Shown here: one piece after another, positions 32,988-41,738 of the stretch
Position numbering within the stretch: the first letter of the stretch is position 1
How the letters are laid out: each line of letters opens with the position of its first letter
Source of the DNA: an uncultured bacterium
GTDB taxonomy: Bacteria; Muiribacteriota; Ozemobacteria; Ozemobacterales; Ozemobacteraceae
Reading direction: 5' to 3'
Assembly: GCA_937949615.1 (NCBI GenBank)
Contig: CALEDQ010000028.1
Coordinates: forward strand, 186,001 to 250,000
DNA: 64,000 bases
Program-made: the position numbers and the translations under genes
Notes under the pieces: model-generated
The model's database searches: none
What the model was told of the DNA's origin: nothing
The model's input: only the letters and a program-made list of their open reading frames with translations

Positions 32988-33131
32988 TCAGCCGATAAAA
33001 ATCAGGAAAAAGGTGGCCAGCAGAAAAACCCAGATCGAAACCAGTGCGATCAGGTTCCAGTCGAATGAATTCTCGATTTTTTCGAGAATCGATTTTTCGG
33101 AGTCGACAGTAAAATCAGGCTGACCGGTCAT
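32988..33131 (-). CDS. Small tail-anchored membrane protein (47 residues)
   Basis: A 47-residue frame from an ATG that overlaps the stop of the upstream coiled-coil gene by 1 nt (TAATG). GGAG lies 7 nt before it, inside the upstream gene, so translation is likely coupled. The first 24 residues are polar and acidic (DSEKSILEKIENSFD). Residues 27-46 are one hydrophobic helix (LIALVSIWVFLLATFFLIFI). There are no charged residues after the helix, so it would be a C-terminal anchor. The function is unknown. It may tether or modulate the zinc-ribbon coiled-coil protein encoded just upstream. Confidence 0.7.
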   Translation of the reverse strand: MTGQPDFTVDSEKSILEKIENSFDWNLIALVSIWVFLLATFFLIFIG

Positions 33132-34693
33132 TATGCTTCTCCGGCTGGTTCCAGCGGGCGTTCTGCCTTCTGCAGCAGAGCCTGGCGTTTAAGAAGTTCG
33201 GGATGCCCCGGGTTTTCTCTTGAGATAAGGTTGGCGAGAGCCACGGCGGCTTTGAGATTACCCTGTTTGATGAGCTCATCGAGCAGTGGTAGATTGACGT
33301 CAATCTTGGCCGGGTAAGCAGGAAGCTCTCTTTTGCTGGTTCCGTCAGGGGCGGTCAGCTCAAGGCCGCATCTGGGGCAGAAATATTCATGGGGGCGGCA
33401 GGCGCTGTTGCATTCTCCGCAGGTGAACAGAGATTTGGCGACCCAGACGAGGGCTTTCTGAATCAGGCGAGTGCCCGAGACGAAGCCGGGGGTTTCTTCG
33501 TGAATGATGATGCCATCGGGCAGAAAATCGCTTTTGAAAGACTTTGCCGCTTTATGAATCTTGCCGTCAAAAATCTGGCCAACTGTATAGACCTTCTGTA
33601 TGGCGTTCGATTTTTCGAGAATGCCGATCGATTCTTTTGACCGCATGTAGACATCACGGTTCTCGAGACTGTTGACCAGCCGGCTGGTTGTGGTCGAAAG
33701 TGTTTCGAAAAGGAACACACATTCTTCGGGGGTGAAGGCAAATTTATCGCCACTGCGGCTTGAGCTGGTGTCTCTTGTTTTAATGACGCTCTTAAGCGTT
33801 GCTTCGAGATCGAGAACTCTCTGTTCGAGCTGTTCTTTTTCGCGCAGAACCGCTTCCGGGGTTGAAGAAGCCATATTGCTGCGCAGGTTCTTGAGTTCTT
33901 CCTGGGCATTGGCGAGGGCGGCTTCAAGAAATTTGATTTTGGCGTCGGCGGCGGCAATGTTGTTGCGAAAGACTTCGCTGCTGGGCAGAACCGCAAGATC
34001 GCGTTCGAGTTCGGCAATTTTTTTCTTGAGCGTGGCGTTTTCGGTTTTAAGCTGTTCGGTGCTGATCAGCTGGCTTTTCAGGTCGCTGATTTCAGATTTA
34101 TCGAGCTTCATTGCGTCCATCAGGGCGTCTTTACTTTTCGAAAGCTCGATTTCTTTGTTCTGCAGAGCCTGACGCATCTGCTGATTTGTCGTTTCAGCCT
34201 TGTTCAGGGCTGTTTCAAGTTCGACGATTTCGTTTTTCAAAGCCTCAAGAGCTGATTCGTCGGCAACGGGAACTTCGACTTTAACAGAAGGGCTGTTCTG
34301 CAGTTTTTCAATTTCTTCTCTGAGGCTGGCGATAAGTTTTTCGAGTTTTGCCTTTTCGCTTTTCTCAAGTTCGAGAGCTTTGGCATTTTCAGCGGCTTTT
34401 TCCCGGAGTTCCTGGGTTTTGTTCATTTCCAGGAAGAGAGACTCTTCAAGCTTGGCGTTGGTCTGTTTTATCGCCTGCAGCTCTTTTTCGAGGTTCTGAT
34501 AGTCTTCGGTGTTGCGGGGGTCGTGAAATGCCGCGCCTTCAAGCTGAACAATCGTGGATCTGAGCGTGAAAGTCATGCTCTGGATCTGTTTTAAAACGTC
34601 TTCCCGGCTGTCTTTGGCGCTCAGCGAAGGCACCTGGCCCTTAAGATACACCAGCAGATTACGTACTATGTCGTCGAATGCAAGGTATTTCAC
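33131..34693 (-). CDS. Long coiled-coil protein with C-terminal zinc ribbon
   Basis: A 520-residue protein from a GTG start at 34691-34693; the next in-frame ATG is about 40 codons later and would lose a conserved-looking N-terminal helix region. After a 50-residue N-terminal domain, residues about 65-310 are nearly continuous coiled coil rich in Glu, Lys and Leu. The region from 320 to 450 is globular. The segment FTCGECNSACRPHEYFCPRCG carries two CxxC pairs and should bind zinc. No signal peptide is present. I cannot name the family. The small membrane protein coupled downstream suggests the complex sits at the membrane. It is not part of the ABC operon, whose end is about 70 nt upstream. 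Confidence 0.75.
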   Translation of the reverse strand: MKYLAFDDIVRNLLVYLKGQVPSLSAKDSREDVLKQIQSMTFTLRSTIVQLEGAAFHDPRNTEDYQNLEKELQAIKQTNAKLEESLFLEMNKTQELREKAAENAKALELEKSEKAKLEKLIASLREEIEKLQNSPSVKVEVPVADESALEALKNEIVELETALNKAETTNQQMRQALQNKEIELSKSKDALMDAMKLDKSEISDLKSQLISTEQLKTENATLKKKIAELERDLAVLPSSEVFRNNIAAADAKIKFLEAALANAQEELKNLRSNMASSTPEAVLREKEQLEQRVLDLEATLKSVIKTRDTSSSRSGDKFAFTPEECVFLFETLSTTTSRLVNSLENRDVYMRSKESIGILEKSNAIQKVYTVGQIFDGKIHKAAKSFKSDFLPDGIIIHEETPGFVSGTRLIQKALVWVAKSLFTCGECNSACRPHEYFCPRCGLELTAPDGTSKRELPAYPAKIDVNLPLLDELIKQGNLKAAVALANLISRENPGHPELLKRQALLQKAERPLEPAGEA

Positions 34694-34763
34694 TTAGTTG
34701 TTCCGCTTCTGAAAGAGGTTATGCTTCGAGATTACTTTAAAGACCGTTGTAATGCAAGTCAGA

Positions 34764-35846
34764 TTATTTGTCGGCTTTTTTCACTCTGTAGATGATCCAG
34801 GCGACAAAATAAACTGCCAGCGTTACGGCAAATATAATTGATATATCGTCAAAAATCCTGACTCTTGTTAGGTCTAGAAACATAGCTTTTCGCAAACCTG
34901 AAAAAATATAGGTAGAGGGGAAAAATGGAGCGATCTTCTCGACCAGCTGACTTGAGTGCTGCAGACTGGGGATCATCTGAAAAAAGAGAAAAAGAGTCGT
35001 TCCAATGGCGTTGACCGAGCCCTGGGTGGTGGCGAAAGAGGCGATGATGAGACCGGTAAAAATTGTCATCAGAGAACCAAGAAAAGCGATCAACAGCAGA
35101 AAATGCGAGTTGCTGCCCCATTTGCCGTTGATCGAGAGCATGATAATTATTGTCAGCATGGCAATGGTAAAGCTGAAAATTGATTTTCCGAGAATGAATT
35201 CAGATGAGGTGAGTCGCGTGAGAAATATGGCGTTCAGTGTACCCTTTTCGCGCTCTTCGACGATCGACATGGGCAGAGCCAGAAAACCAACCATACCGAG
35301 TGCCATGACAATGAGCATCGGAAACATACTGTCAGAAACATTGCCGGCGTTGCTGGTGCTGCCTGCTACGGGTTCGGCCTTCAGTTCGAAGGGCAGTGGC
35401 GGGGCCACGATGTTCAATTGATGTCTGATTTCGGCTTCAAAAACACTTTTGAGGGTGTCGATACCGAATTCCGGCATATGCGGGGGGTAGAGAATCGTTA
35501 CCGACTGAGAGGCGGAGCTGGGTTTGCTCGAATCAATCAATTCCGGAAGTATTATGCCAAATCTGACATCGCCCTCGAGAATCGCCGATTCAAGCTTGTC
35601 GCGGTCCTGAAAAAACGTCAGTTTTTTGCCCAGGCCCTTGCCGGTAAGAGCCTCGATGAGAGGCTGCTGCGGGCTGCTGATCATGCCGATTTCCGGTAGG
35701 GCGGCTTCGGTCTTGCTGTCAGAAACAATGTTGCTGAAAAGAAGCGACAGAATGATCGGTGTAAGAACCATCAGTACAACATGATAATTTCTGGAACCGT
35801 CGAGAAGGTCTTTGCGAAAAATTGCAGAAACTGCGCGTAAATTCAT
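34764..35846 (-). CDS. ABC-2 type transporter permease
   Basis: A 360-residue membrane protein with the ABC-2/NatB plan: one N-terminal helix (VLMVLTPIILSLLFSNIV), a large extracytoplasmic domain (about 40-170) and a cluster of five helices in the C-terminal half, including FLALPMSIVEEREKGTLNAIFLTRLTSSEF, the signature 'E-R-E-x-G-T' loop of this family. It starts 4 nt before the end of the ATPase gene (ATGA), so the two form one exporter. Relatives export sodium, drugs or envelope molecules. The substrate is unknown. Confidence 0.9.
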   Translation of the reverse strand: MNLRAVSAIFRKDLLDGSRNYHVVLMVLTPIILSLLFSNIVSDSKTEAALPEIGMISSPQQPLIEALTGKGLGKKLTFFQDRDKLESAILEGDVRFGIILPELIDSSKPSSASQSVTILYPPHMPEFGIDTLKSVFEAEIRHQLNIVAPPLPFELKAEPVAGSTSNAGNVSDSMFPMLIVMALGMVGFLALPMSIVEEREKGTLNAIFLTRLTSSEFILGKSIFSFTIAMLTIIIMLSINGKWGSNSHFLLLIAFLGSLMTIFTGLIIASFATTQGSVNAIGTTLFLFFQMIPSLQHSSQLVEKIAPFFPSTYIFSGLRKAMFLDLTRVRIFDDISIIFAVTLAVYFVAWIIYRVKKADK

Positions 35847-36724
35847 GCCGGTTCCTCCTGATCCGGTTTCCAGGCGTTTCCGGTAACTTTCAGGAATACT
35901 TCTTCGAGCCTGGCTTCCTGGGTGTGGAGTTTGACGATCCGGCAGGTTTTGATCAATTCGGCCATCTGGCTCTTTTCGTTATCGTCGTCAATTGAAAATT
36001 CGCGGCTTTCAGGGCCATTTTTACCTGTCAGTTCGATCTTAACCGACCGGCGGCCGAACTGTTTTTTTAATTCTTCGGGCTTGCCACAGGCAACGATTGT
36101 ACCCCGGTTCATGATGGCGAGCCGGTCGCAAAGGCTGTCGGCTTCTTCCATGTAATGGGTGGTGAGAAAAACCGTAGTGCCGTTGCTGCGAAGTTTGTTG
36201 ACCAGTTCTCTGATCAGCATCGCCGAGTGCGGGTCGAGAGCTGAAGTTGGTTCGTCGAGAAAAAAGACGGACGGACGGTGCAGCAGACCGCGCGCAATCA
36301 GTGCACGCTGTCGCAGGCCGCGACTCAGGTCTTTGCAGGCCTTGTGCTGATGCTCGGTTAGAAAGACCTCTTCGAGTACTTCGTCGATTCTTTTTTCAGC
36401 AACATTGTTCAGTTTTGCAAAAAAATCGAGATTGTGTCTGACGCTGAGCCGGTCGTAAAGATTCTGATAGTCAGGTACAACGCCGATCATCTGCTTGATG
36501 TTGTTGATCGCAGCCGGAACGGGATTGTCGAATATGCTTATTTCGCCACTGGTGGCGGGTATTTCACCAATAATCATGCGTATGCTGGTGGTTTTGCCGG
36601 CACCGTTGGGCCCGAGAAAACCAAAAATTTCGCCTTTTTCAACGCAGAATGAAATGCCCTTTACCACTTCCTGACTGCCGTATTTTTTTGTCAGGCCTGA
36701 TACAGATATTGCAGGAGTTGTCAT
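35843..36724 (-). CDS. ABC transporter ATP-binding protein (NatA/CcmA type)
   Basis: A 293-residue ATPase with Walker A GPNGAGKTTS (near residue 39), Q-loop in PDYQNLYDRLSV, signature LSRGLRQRALIARGL (the usual LSGG reads LSRG), Walker B VFFLDEPTSALDP and H-loop LTTHYMEEAD. It energises the permease encoded just downstream with a 4-nt overlap. The C-terminal 70 residues form the extension seen in this exporter class. It is transcribed divergently from the Tad operon, sharing a 100-nt intergenic region. Confidence 0.93.
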   Translation of the reverse strand: MTTPAISVSGLTKKYGSQEVVKGISFCVEKGEIFGFLGPNGAGKTTSIRMIIGEIPATSGEISIFDNPVPAAINNIKQMIGVVPDYQNLYDRLSVRHNLDFFAKLNNVAEKRIDEVLEEVFLTEHQHKACKDLSRGLRQRALIARGLLHRPSVFFLDEPTSALDPHSAMLIRELVNKLRSNGTTVFLTTHYMEEADSLCDRLAIMNRGTIVACGKPEELKKQFGRRSVKIELTGKNGPESREFSIDDDNEKSQMAELIKTCRIVKLHTQEARLEEVFLKVTGNAWKPDQEEPA

Positions 36725-36773
36725 TTTCTATTCCCCAGGCTGATGCCATTGCTATGGGTAACATTGTAACAGA

Positions 36774-36802
36774 TTGACAGTTTTATTGCATTGTGGTTGA
36801 AT
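36774..36802 (+). promoter_or_regulatory. Promoter of the Tad operon
   Basis: Consensus TTGACA (36774-36779), a 17-nt spacer, then TTGAAT (36797-36802). The expected start near 36809 leaves a short leader with AGAGGGG just before the ATG at 36825. The -35 box is perfect and the -10 box matches four of six. Confidence 0.65.
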
Positions 36803-36824
36803 TAACTAATAGAAAAGAGGGGTA

Positions 36825-38909
36825 ATGAAAACAGAACAAAAACCGGCAAGAACCTTTCTGGTTACGAGTTTCCAAGGTGGAATAGGAAAAACATTTGTTG
36901 CTTCTGGTCTGGCAAGATCGTTGCACAAAAAAACCGGCAGGCCGGTTGCTTTGCTCGAAATGAATTTTTTGAAGCCTTCGTCTTTACGTGAGACGATCTT
37001 CGAAGGTCAGGAAATTAAAAGCAGCTTTCTCGATTATTACATGGGCAACTGGGCAGCATTGAGTCAGAAGTCACTGCCAAAGGTCTTTGCCGGAAAAGAT
37101 GGTGTCTATTTTATTCCCTTTTCTGGCGCCCGCAATAAGGAAACTCTTCTGCCAAGGTTTCATCTCAGTGAAAGCGACATGGTTCCTGCACTGGGCCATT
37201 TGATCAGAACCTTTGAAGATATGCAGGGCTACGTGATCATCGACTCGATGATGCAGTTTTCGCCTCTTCCTTTCTACCTGCTTTCAAGAGCTGACGGGCT
37301 GATATATGTTTATTCATCACAGCCGCCGTCGCCGGCTTTTGCGCAAAAATTTCTCGAAGAAGTCGACTTCCGACCTGGTCTGCGAAAAAAGCTTTTATGG
37401 CTGCGGAATCATGTCGAAGACGCTTCAGAGAACAGTGAAAATAGCCTGTTTGAACCAGAACAGATTTTACCCCTCAGTGGCGAAGTCTTTGACTCAGGCA
37501 GTGATTGCCCGGTTGAAAAGCATCTGCAGATTCTTGCAGAAAAAGCCATTTCCATGGCAGCTCTTGGCGTTGAGCCCGATGATTCAGATGACCGGGTAGA
37601 AACGATTCCTGAAGAAATTATCGATTATTCCCGCAGTGTCCGCCAGGAAATAATCGGCGATCTTGAAAAGAAGTTTGGCATTTCAGATCATGAGCTTCGC
37701 GAAATTGTTGAGCGCAAGATCGATGATGCGATGAGAAGATCTACGCCGCCGAGCATTCCAGGTCATAACGCTTCTGCCGAGGTCAGAAAATATCTGGTAG
37801 ACGAGATTCTCGGGCTTGGTCCTCTCGAAGATTTCATGCGTGATGAAGAAATCGACGAAATAATGGTGAATGGCCCTGACAAAATTTTTGTCGAAAAAGG
37901 CGGCCGACTTGTACTTACCGACAGAAGATTCAATAACTCCGACCATGTAAGAACTGTTATTGAAAGAATTTTGATGCCGGTAGGTCGAACTCTGAACGAG
38001 CGTACACCATATGTTGATGCGCGTCTGCTCGACGGATCGCGTGTTCATGCCATTATTCCACCTCTTTCTCTGACTGGCCCGATGATCACGATCCGTAAGT
38101 TTTCAAGAATTCCCTTTACGATGGAAGACCTCGTTCATCGCTTTAAAAGCATGACGCCGGCAGTGGCTGAATTCCTGCGCCTGTGCGTTCACCTGAAGAA
38201 GAATATCATCGTTTCTGGTGGGGCGAGCTCAGGTAAGACAACCCTTCTGAATGTGCTTTCTAATCATATTCTTCCTTCAGAGCGGGTAATCTGTATCGAG
38301 GATTCCGCTGAACTCAGACTCAGTCAATTGAATCTTGGCCGTCTGGAAGCCCGCCAGCAGGGTACAGAAGCCAAAAATCAGGTTTCTATACGCGATCTGG
38401 TACGCAATGCTCTGCGTATGAGGCCGGATAGAATTATTGTTGGCGAATGCCGCGGAGCTGAGGCGGTAGACATGCTGCAGGCAATGAATACCGGGCATGA
38501 CGGGTCGCTTACCACTTTGCACGCCAATTCCCCAAGAGATGCCCTTGCCAGACTTGAAACGATGATTCTGATGTCTGGTGTTGATCTGCCTTTGCGGGCA
38601 ATCCGCGAGCAGATCTCCAGCTCAGTGAATATTGTGGTGCAGAATGGTCGACTTGCCGATGGCCGGCGTAAATTGCTCGAGGTTGTCGAGGTTGTTGGTC
38701 TTGAAGAAAACGTGGTTAAGACACAGACGATTTTTAAATTTGAAAAGCGCTGGATTGGCAAAGACGGAAAGGTTGCTGGTGAGATCATTCCAACAGGGGC
38801 TCTTCCGGAATTCATGAAGTCTATTCCTGGTTCGTTTCTCGAAGAAAACGCGTATCTGTTTAAAGAAAATAAGGCTACTTCACCGGTAGAGGAGGAAGTT
38901 GGTAAATGA
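36825..38909 (+). CDS. tadA: TadZ/CpaE-like ATPase fused to TadA/CpaF secretion ATPase
   Basis: A 694-residue fusion. Residues 1-230 are a MinD/ParA-type ATPase of the CpaE/TadZ kind, with a deviant Walker A FQGGIGKTF (the leading Lys of the usual KGGxGKT is Gln), LLEMNF and YVIIDSMMQF. Residues about 260-680 are a full CpaF/TadA hexameric ATPase: LGPLEDFMRDEEIDEIMVNGPDKIFVEKGG, GRTLNERTPYVDARLLDGSRVHAIIPP, Walker A GGASSGKTTLL (near 465), RPDRIIVGECRGAEAVDMLQAMNTGHDGS and the LTTLHANSPRDALARLE histidine box. In classical tad/cpa loci these are two separate genes: TadZ places the machine at a site in the cell, and TadA powers pilus assembly. The next gene overlaps by ATGA. Confidence 0.92.
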   Translation: MKTEQKPARTFLVTSFQGGIGKTFVASGLARSLHKKTGRPVALLEMNFLKPSSLRETIFEGQEIKSSFLDYYMGNWAALSQKSLPKVFAGKDGVYFIPFSGARNKETLLPRFHLSESDMVPALGHLIRTFEDMQGYVIIDSMMQFSPLPFYLLSRADGLIYVYSSQPPSPAFAQKFLEEVDFRPGLRKKLLWLRNHVEDASENSENSLFEPEQILPLSGEVFDSGSDCPVEKHLQILAEKAISMAALGVEPDDSDDRVETIPEEIIDYSRSVRQEIIGDLEKKFGISDHELREIVERKIDDAMRRSTPPSIPGHNASAEVRKYLVDEILGLGPLEDFMRDEEIDEIMVNGPDKIFVEKGGRLVLTDRRFNNSDHVRTVIERILMPVGRTLNERTPYVDARLLDGSRVHAIIPPLSLTGPMITIRKFSRIPFTMEDLVHRFKSMTPAVAEFLRLCVHLKKNIIVSGGASSGKTTLLNVLSNHILPSERVICIEDSAELRLSQLNLGRLEARQQGTEAKNQVSIRDLVRNALRMRPDRIIVGECRGAEAVDMLQAMNTGHDGSLTTLHANSPRDALARLETMILMSGVDLPLRAIREQISSSVNIVVQNGRLADGRRKLLEVVEVVGLEENVVKTQTIFKFEKRWIGKDGKVAGEIIPTGALPEFMKSIPGSFLEENAYLFKENKATSPVEEEVGK

Positions 38910-40732
38910 CGGTTATTCCTGTAATAAAAATCCTGGCTGTTCTTGGAGCGATAATAGGAATTTATTTTTTCCTTGAAGAGCAAATGGATCTGAGCATCGA
39001 TCCAAATAAGGGAAAAGACAGTTCCGGAAACAAATCGAGATATCTCCAGAGTATTACTGGTGCCAATCTTGAAGATCAGTTGATTGAAGTTCTTCTGATG
39101 ATCAGCTCAAGTCTGAAAGCCGGTCGCAATCTCGATCAGGCATTCGAACTGGTTGCTGTTTCGACGCCGCCGCCGATCTGCAATGAATTCAGAACCCTGG
39201 TTCAGGAAAGAAGACTCGGGGTGCCGATGGTGGAAGCGCTGAGCAATCTTGTTGCACGCGTTCCAAGCCAGGATCTCCGTCTGGCTGTTAATGCAACCAT
39301 TTTTCAGCAGGAGACCGGTGGTAATCTTGAAGACCTCTATCGCCAGATCGTTCTTACTGTAGCCGAAAGAAAGAAAATCATGGGGAAAGTCGTTGCAGGA
39401 ACGGCCCATGCAAGGCTTTCCGGTAATCTGGTCGGCTCTATCCCGCTTTTCCTCTCTGCCATCATTGTTCTTTTCGACCCGAAGTATCTGATGCCGATGC
39501 TTGAAAACCCCTATGGGCAGATTGTTCTGATCAGCTCGATCTCTGCTTCGATTATCGGTCTCATGATCATCAACCGCATGACTTCTTCGATTCTGCCTGA
39601 TGCAGAAGAAGTGGTGGTAATGAAGAACGAAGCCCGTGCCCGTGCTGGCCGGGAACGCTGGCAGATTCTGCGCTGGATTGTCGCTCCGCTGGGTTATTTG
39701 AATAACCTGTTTCCAAGATCCTGGATTGCCAGACAGAAAGGCGAAGTCAAATTTCTGCTTGAAGCTTCAAATAAAGCTCCGGAATTTTCTCCTGAAGAAT
39801 TTCTCGGGATTATGCAGCTCTCTTCGGTTGTGTTCGTTTTACTGGTTGGTGTGTTTTTGAATCCTGTTTCTATTGGCGTAATCGGCATCATTGCCATGCT
39901 GATGATGGTTCCGATCGGTTATCGTCTGCCAAGAATTTATCTTGCTCATCTGATCAAGAAGCGTCAGAAGAATATTGAATTCGAGCTGCCTTACGTCATC
40001 GATCTGCTGTCGCTGGCAATCGAATCCGGGCTTGATCTGACCGGCGGCATTGCCAAGGTTGTCGAAAAGTCAAGAAATACGGATATCGTTGTTGAATTCA
40101 AGATGTTTCTTGCAGATACCAAGATCGGTAAAAGCCTTGAAGAAGCGCTTGCCGATATGGCTGAAAGAGTTCGCGTGCTTTCGTTTTTCTCTTTTGTCAG
40201 TTCTCTGATTCAGGCACAGAGGCTTGGCGCCGAGATTGGGCCGACCCTCAGAGCTCAGGCAGAACAGATGCGCTATCAACGAATGATACTGGCTGAAGAG
40301 CGCGTAAATAAGCTGCCGGTTAAGCTGCTGATCCCGCTGGTATTCTTCGTGTTCCCCAGTATTTCTGTTATTCTGGTTGGTCCTGCGCTGCTGCAGATTT
40401 CAGATAATTTTCCCAAATTTTCTTCTCAGGCTCAGGCGCAGGTGCAGCCGACTAAAGATCTGAAAACAGGTTTTCTTGGTCAGAATCTGAAGCTCGATCG
40501 CTCGATCGAATTGAAGAATACTGAACCGGCCTCGAATTCCGGGGCTCTTGTTTTGCCGAAAAAAAATGCTGTTCCGGGAATTTCCCTTGATAATTCAAAA
40601 GTTGAAGATACGAATAATCAGAAACTGTTGATTGAAACGGCGCCAGTAAAGCAACAGCCTTTGCCGACGCCTGCCGTTCCGTTGTCAGAACCGATTTCTG
40701 GAGAGTCTGCTGTCTCCGGCGCCGGCCAGTAA
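38906..40732 (+). CDS. tadB: TadB-TadC fused inner-membrane platform protein
   Basis: A 608-residue fusion of the two Tad platform proteins. The first half is TadB-like: an N-terminal helix, a GspF/TadB domain (about 58-185: EDQLIEVLLMISSSLKAGRNLDQAFELVA, ETGGNLEDLYRQI) and two helices. The second half repeats the plan as TadC: two helices, then a GspF domain (ELPYVIDLLSLAIESGLDLTGGIAKVVE, LGAEIGPTLRAQAEQMR) and the final LPVKLLIPLVFFVFPSISVILVGPALL helices. About 100 residues of Pro/Gln-rich tail follow. TadB and TadC are normally adjacent separate proteins. The fusion forces 1:1 stoichiometry. A strong terminator follows, so the operon holds only this and the ATPase fusion. Confidence 0.9.
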   Translation: MTVIPVIKILAVLGAIIGIYFFLEEQMDLSIDPNKGKDSSGNKSRYLQSITGANLEDQLIEVLLMISSSLKAGRNLDQAFELVAVSTPPPICNEFRTLVQERRLGVPMVEALSNLVARVPSQDLRLAVNATIFQQETGGNLEDLYRQIVLTVAERKKIMGKVVAGTAHARLSGNLVGSIPLFLSAIIVLFDPKYLMPMLENPYGQIVLISSISASIIGLMIINRMTSSILPDAEEVVVMKNEARARAGRERWQILRWIVAPLGYLNNLFPRSWIARQKGEVKFLLEASNKAPEFSPEEFLGIMQLSSVVFVLLVGVFLNPVSIGVIGIIAMLMMVPIGYRLPRIYLAHLIKKRQKNIEFELPYVIDLLSLAIESGLDLTGGIAKVVEKSRNTDIVVEFKMFLADTKIGKSLEEALADMAERVRVLSFFSFVSSLIQAQRLGAEIGPTLRAQAEQMRYQRMILAEERVNKLPVKLLIPLVFFVFPSISVILVGPALLQISDNFPKFSSQAQAQVQPTKDLKTGFLGQNLKLDRSIELKNTEPASNSGALVLPKKNAVPGISLDNSKVEDTNNQKLLIETAPVKQQPLPTPAVPLSEPISGESAVSGAGQ

Positions 40733-40755
40733 AAAGCTTTTTTGCTTGATCTCTC

Positions 40756-40786
40756 AAGCCTCTGGTGAAATACCCAGAGGCTTTTT
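40756..40786 (+). terminator. Intrinsic terminator of the Tad operon
   Basis: 10-bp perfect inverted repeat AAGCCTCTGG (40756-40765) and CCAGAGGCTT (40774-40783), with an 8-nt loop and a run of T (40782-40786). It lies 24 nt after the stop. Confidence 0.92.
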
Positions 40787-41171
40787 GCTTTCAGGTTTTG
40801 CGATGACTGCGTCTGACTGTGCCAGACTCGTTATGAAGCTTTTTCGTTTATGTGTACAGCTGCGTGATGGTCTCTTCTTCGGCGTTTTGTTAGCGGTGTG
40901 CTTTTGGGGTCTGTACAATTGCGGCGCTTGTGCTCATTGATACGGAAAAGTTGAAAAAAAGCCGAAAAAAATCTTCTCGTAAGCATTGAACAGCCCGGGA
41001 AATGCATGTACAACAGATTTTTTTTTCTGCGCCCGATGTGGATGGCTCCGTGATCCGCGGTGTACGCCATTTTGCGCAATAAAATCCGTTGACCATGGCT
41101 GCTTACTTTGTTATTATCGGCAACATCTCCAAGAACTGAAAGCAAATTTTGTCGTCCGGGGAATTCAAGAG
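40787..41171. other. Intergenic stretch without a recognised gene
   Basis: About 385 nt between the Tad terminator and the next rightward gene. A frame from 40986 joins the downstream gene in phase but is Cys-rich, of odd composition and without a ribosome site, so I treat it as non-coding. No RNA gene is seen. Confidence 0.5.
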
Positions 41172-41738
41172 ATGGGATTGTTGAGCAGTTTCAAGGTGAT
41201 GAGTGTCCAGGGCATAGATCAGGACATCATTACCTTCAGGACTTCCCGTGCCTGTTCGGTACTCGGAATTCTTTTCATGCTGGCCGGTGCGGGTATTATT
41301 TACCTGCTTCTTGCCGGAAAACTGTTTTTTTCCCTGTTTACCTTCTGTCTTTTCTGTCTTTTCGTTTCTGCCGCTTTTTTGCTTGCCGGCCTGATCCTGA
41401 TGACGTATCGCAAGTCGGTTTCTCTTGACCGCATGCAGAAAAAGATCGAGCTCGAAGAGTCGAGTATTCTCGGTGTGAGGCTGACTGCGTTTCATTTCGA
41501 CGAAGTTATGAATATCGAGCTTACCAGAGATTCCGAGTGTATCTGCACCAAGCATGCCAGTCTCTGGCTGGTTAAAGCTTATATCCGCCATTGCAGCGGC
41601 TTTTCGGTAGAAAAACTGTTTGCATCAGTGAGCCCGTCAGAAGCAAAATATGTGGCAGAGACCATTTCGATCTCATGCCACAAGGAGCTGATAATCAGCT
41701 GTATGACAAATGAAAGGCTTATTTTCAGCCAGATTTAG
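41172..41738 (+). CDS. Two-helix membrane protein with PH-like C-terminal domain
   Basis: A 188-residue protein from the ATG at 41172; the ribosome site is weak (AAGAG adjacent). Residues about 30-50 and 56-78 are hydrophobic helices forming a hairpin. The C-terminal 105 residues are soluble and have the pattern of small bacterial PH-like domains (SLDRMQKKIELEESSILG, FDEVMNIELTRDSE, WLVKAYIRHCSGFSV, SEAKYVAETIS). The fold call is by pattern only. It ends convergently with the SLH gene; the two stops overlap by 4 nt. The function is unknown. Confidence 0.65.
   Translation: MGLLSSFKVMSVQGIDQDIITFRTSRACSVLGILFMLAGAGIIYLLLAGKLFFSLFTFCLFCLFVSAAFLLAGLILMTYRKSVSLDRMQKKIELEESSILGVRLTAFHFDEVMNIELTRDSECICTKHASLWLVKAYIRHCSGFSVEKLFASVSPSEAKYVAETISISCHKELIISCMTNERLIFSQI

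Noticed and set aside
32962..32990. Hairpin AGCCA-CCGGCA-TGGCT after the FN3 lipoprotein as a terminator.
   Set aside because: Only 5 bp, with no U-tract on the plus strand.
40986..41171. In-frame N-terminal extension of the two-helix membrane protein with several cysteines.
   Set aside because: No ribosome site, odd composition, and the hydrophobic hairpin protein is complete from the ATG at 41172.
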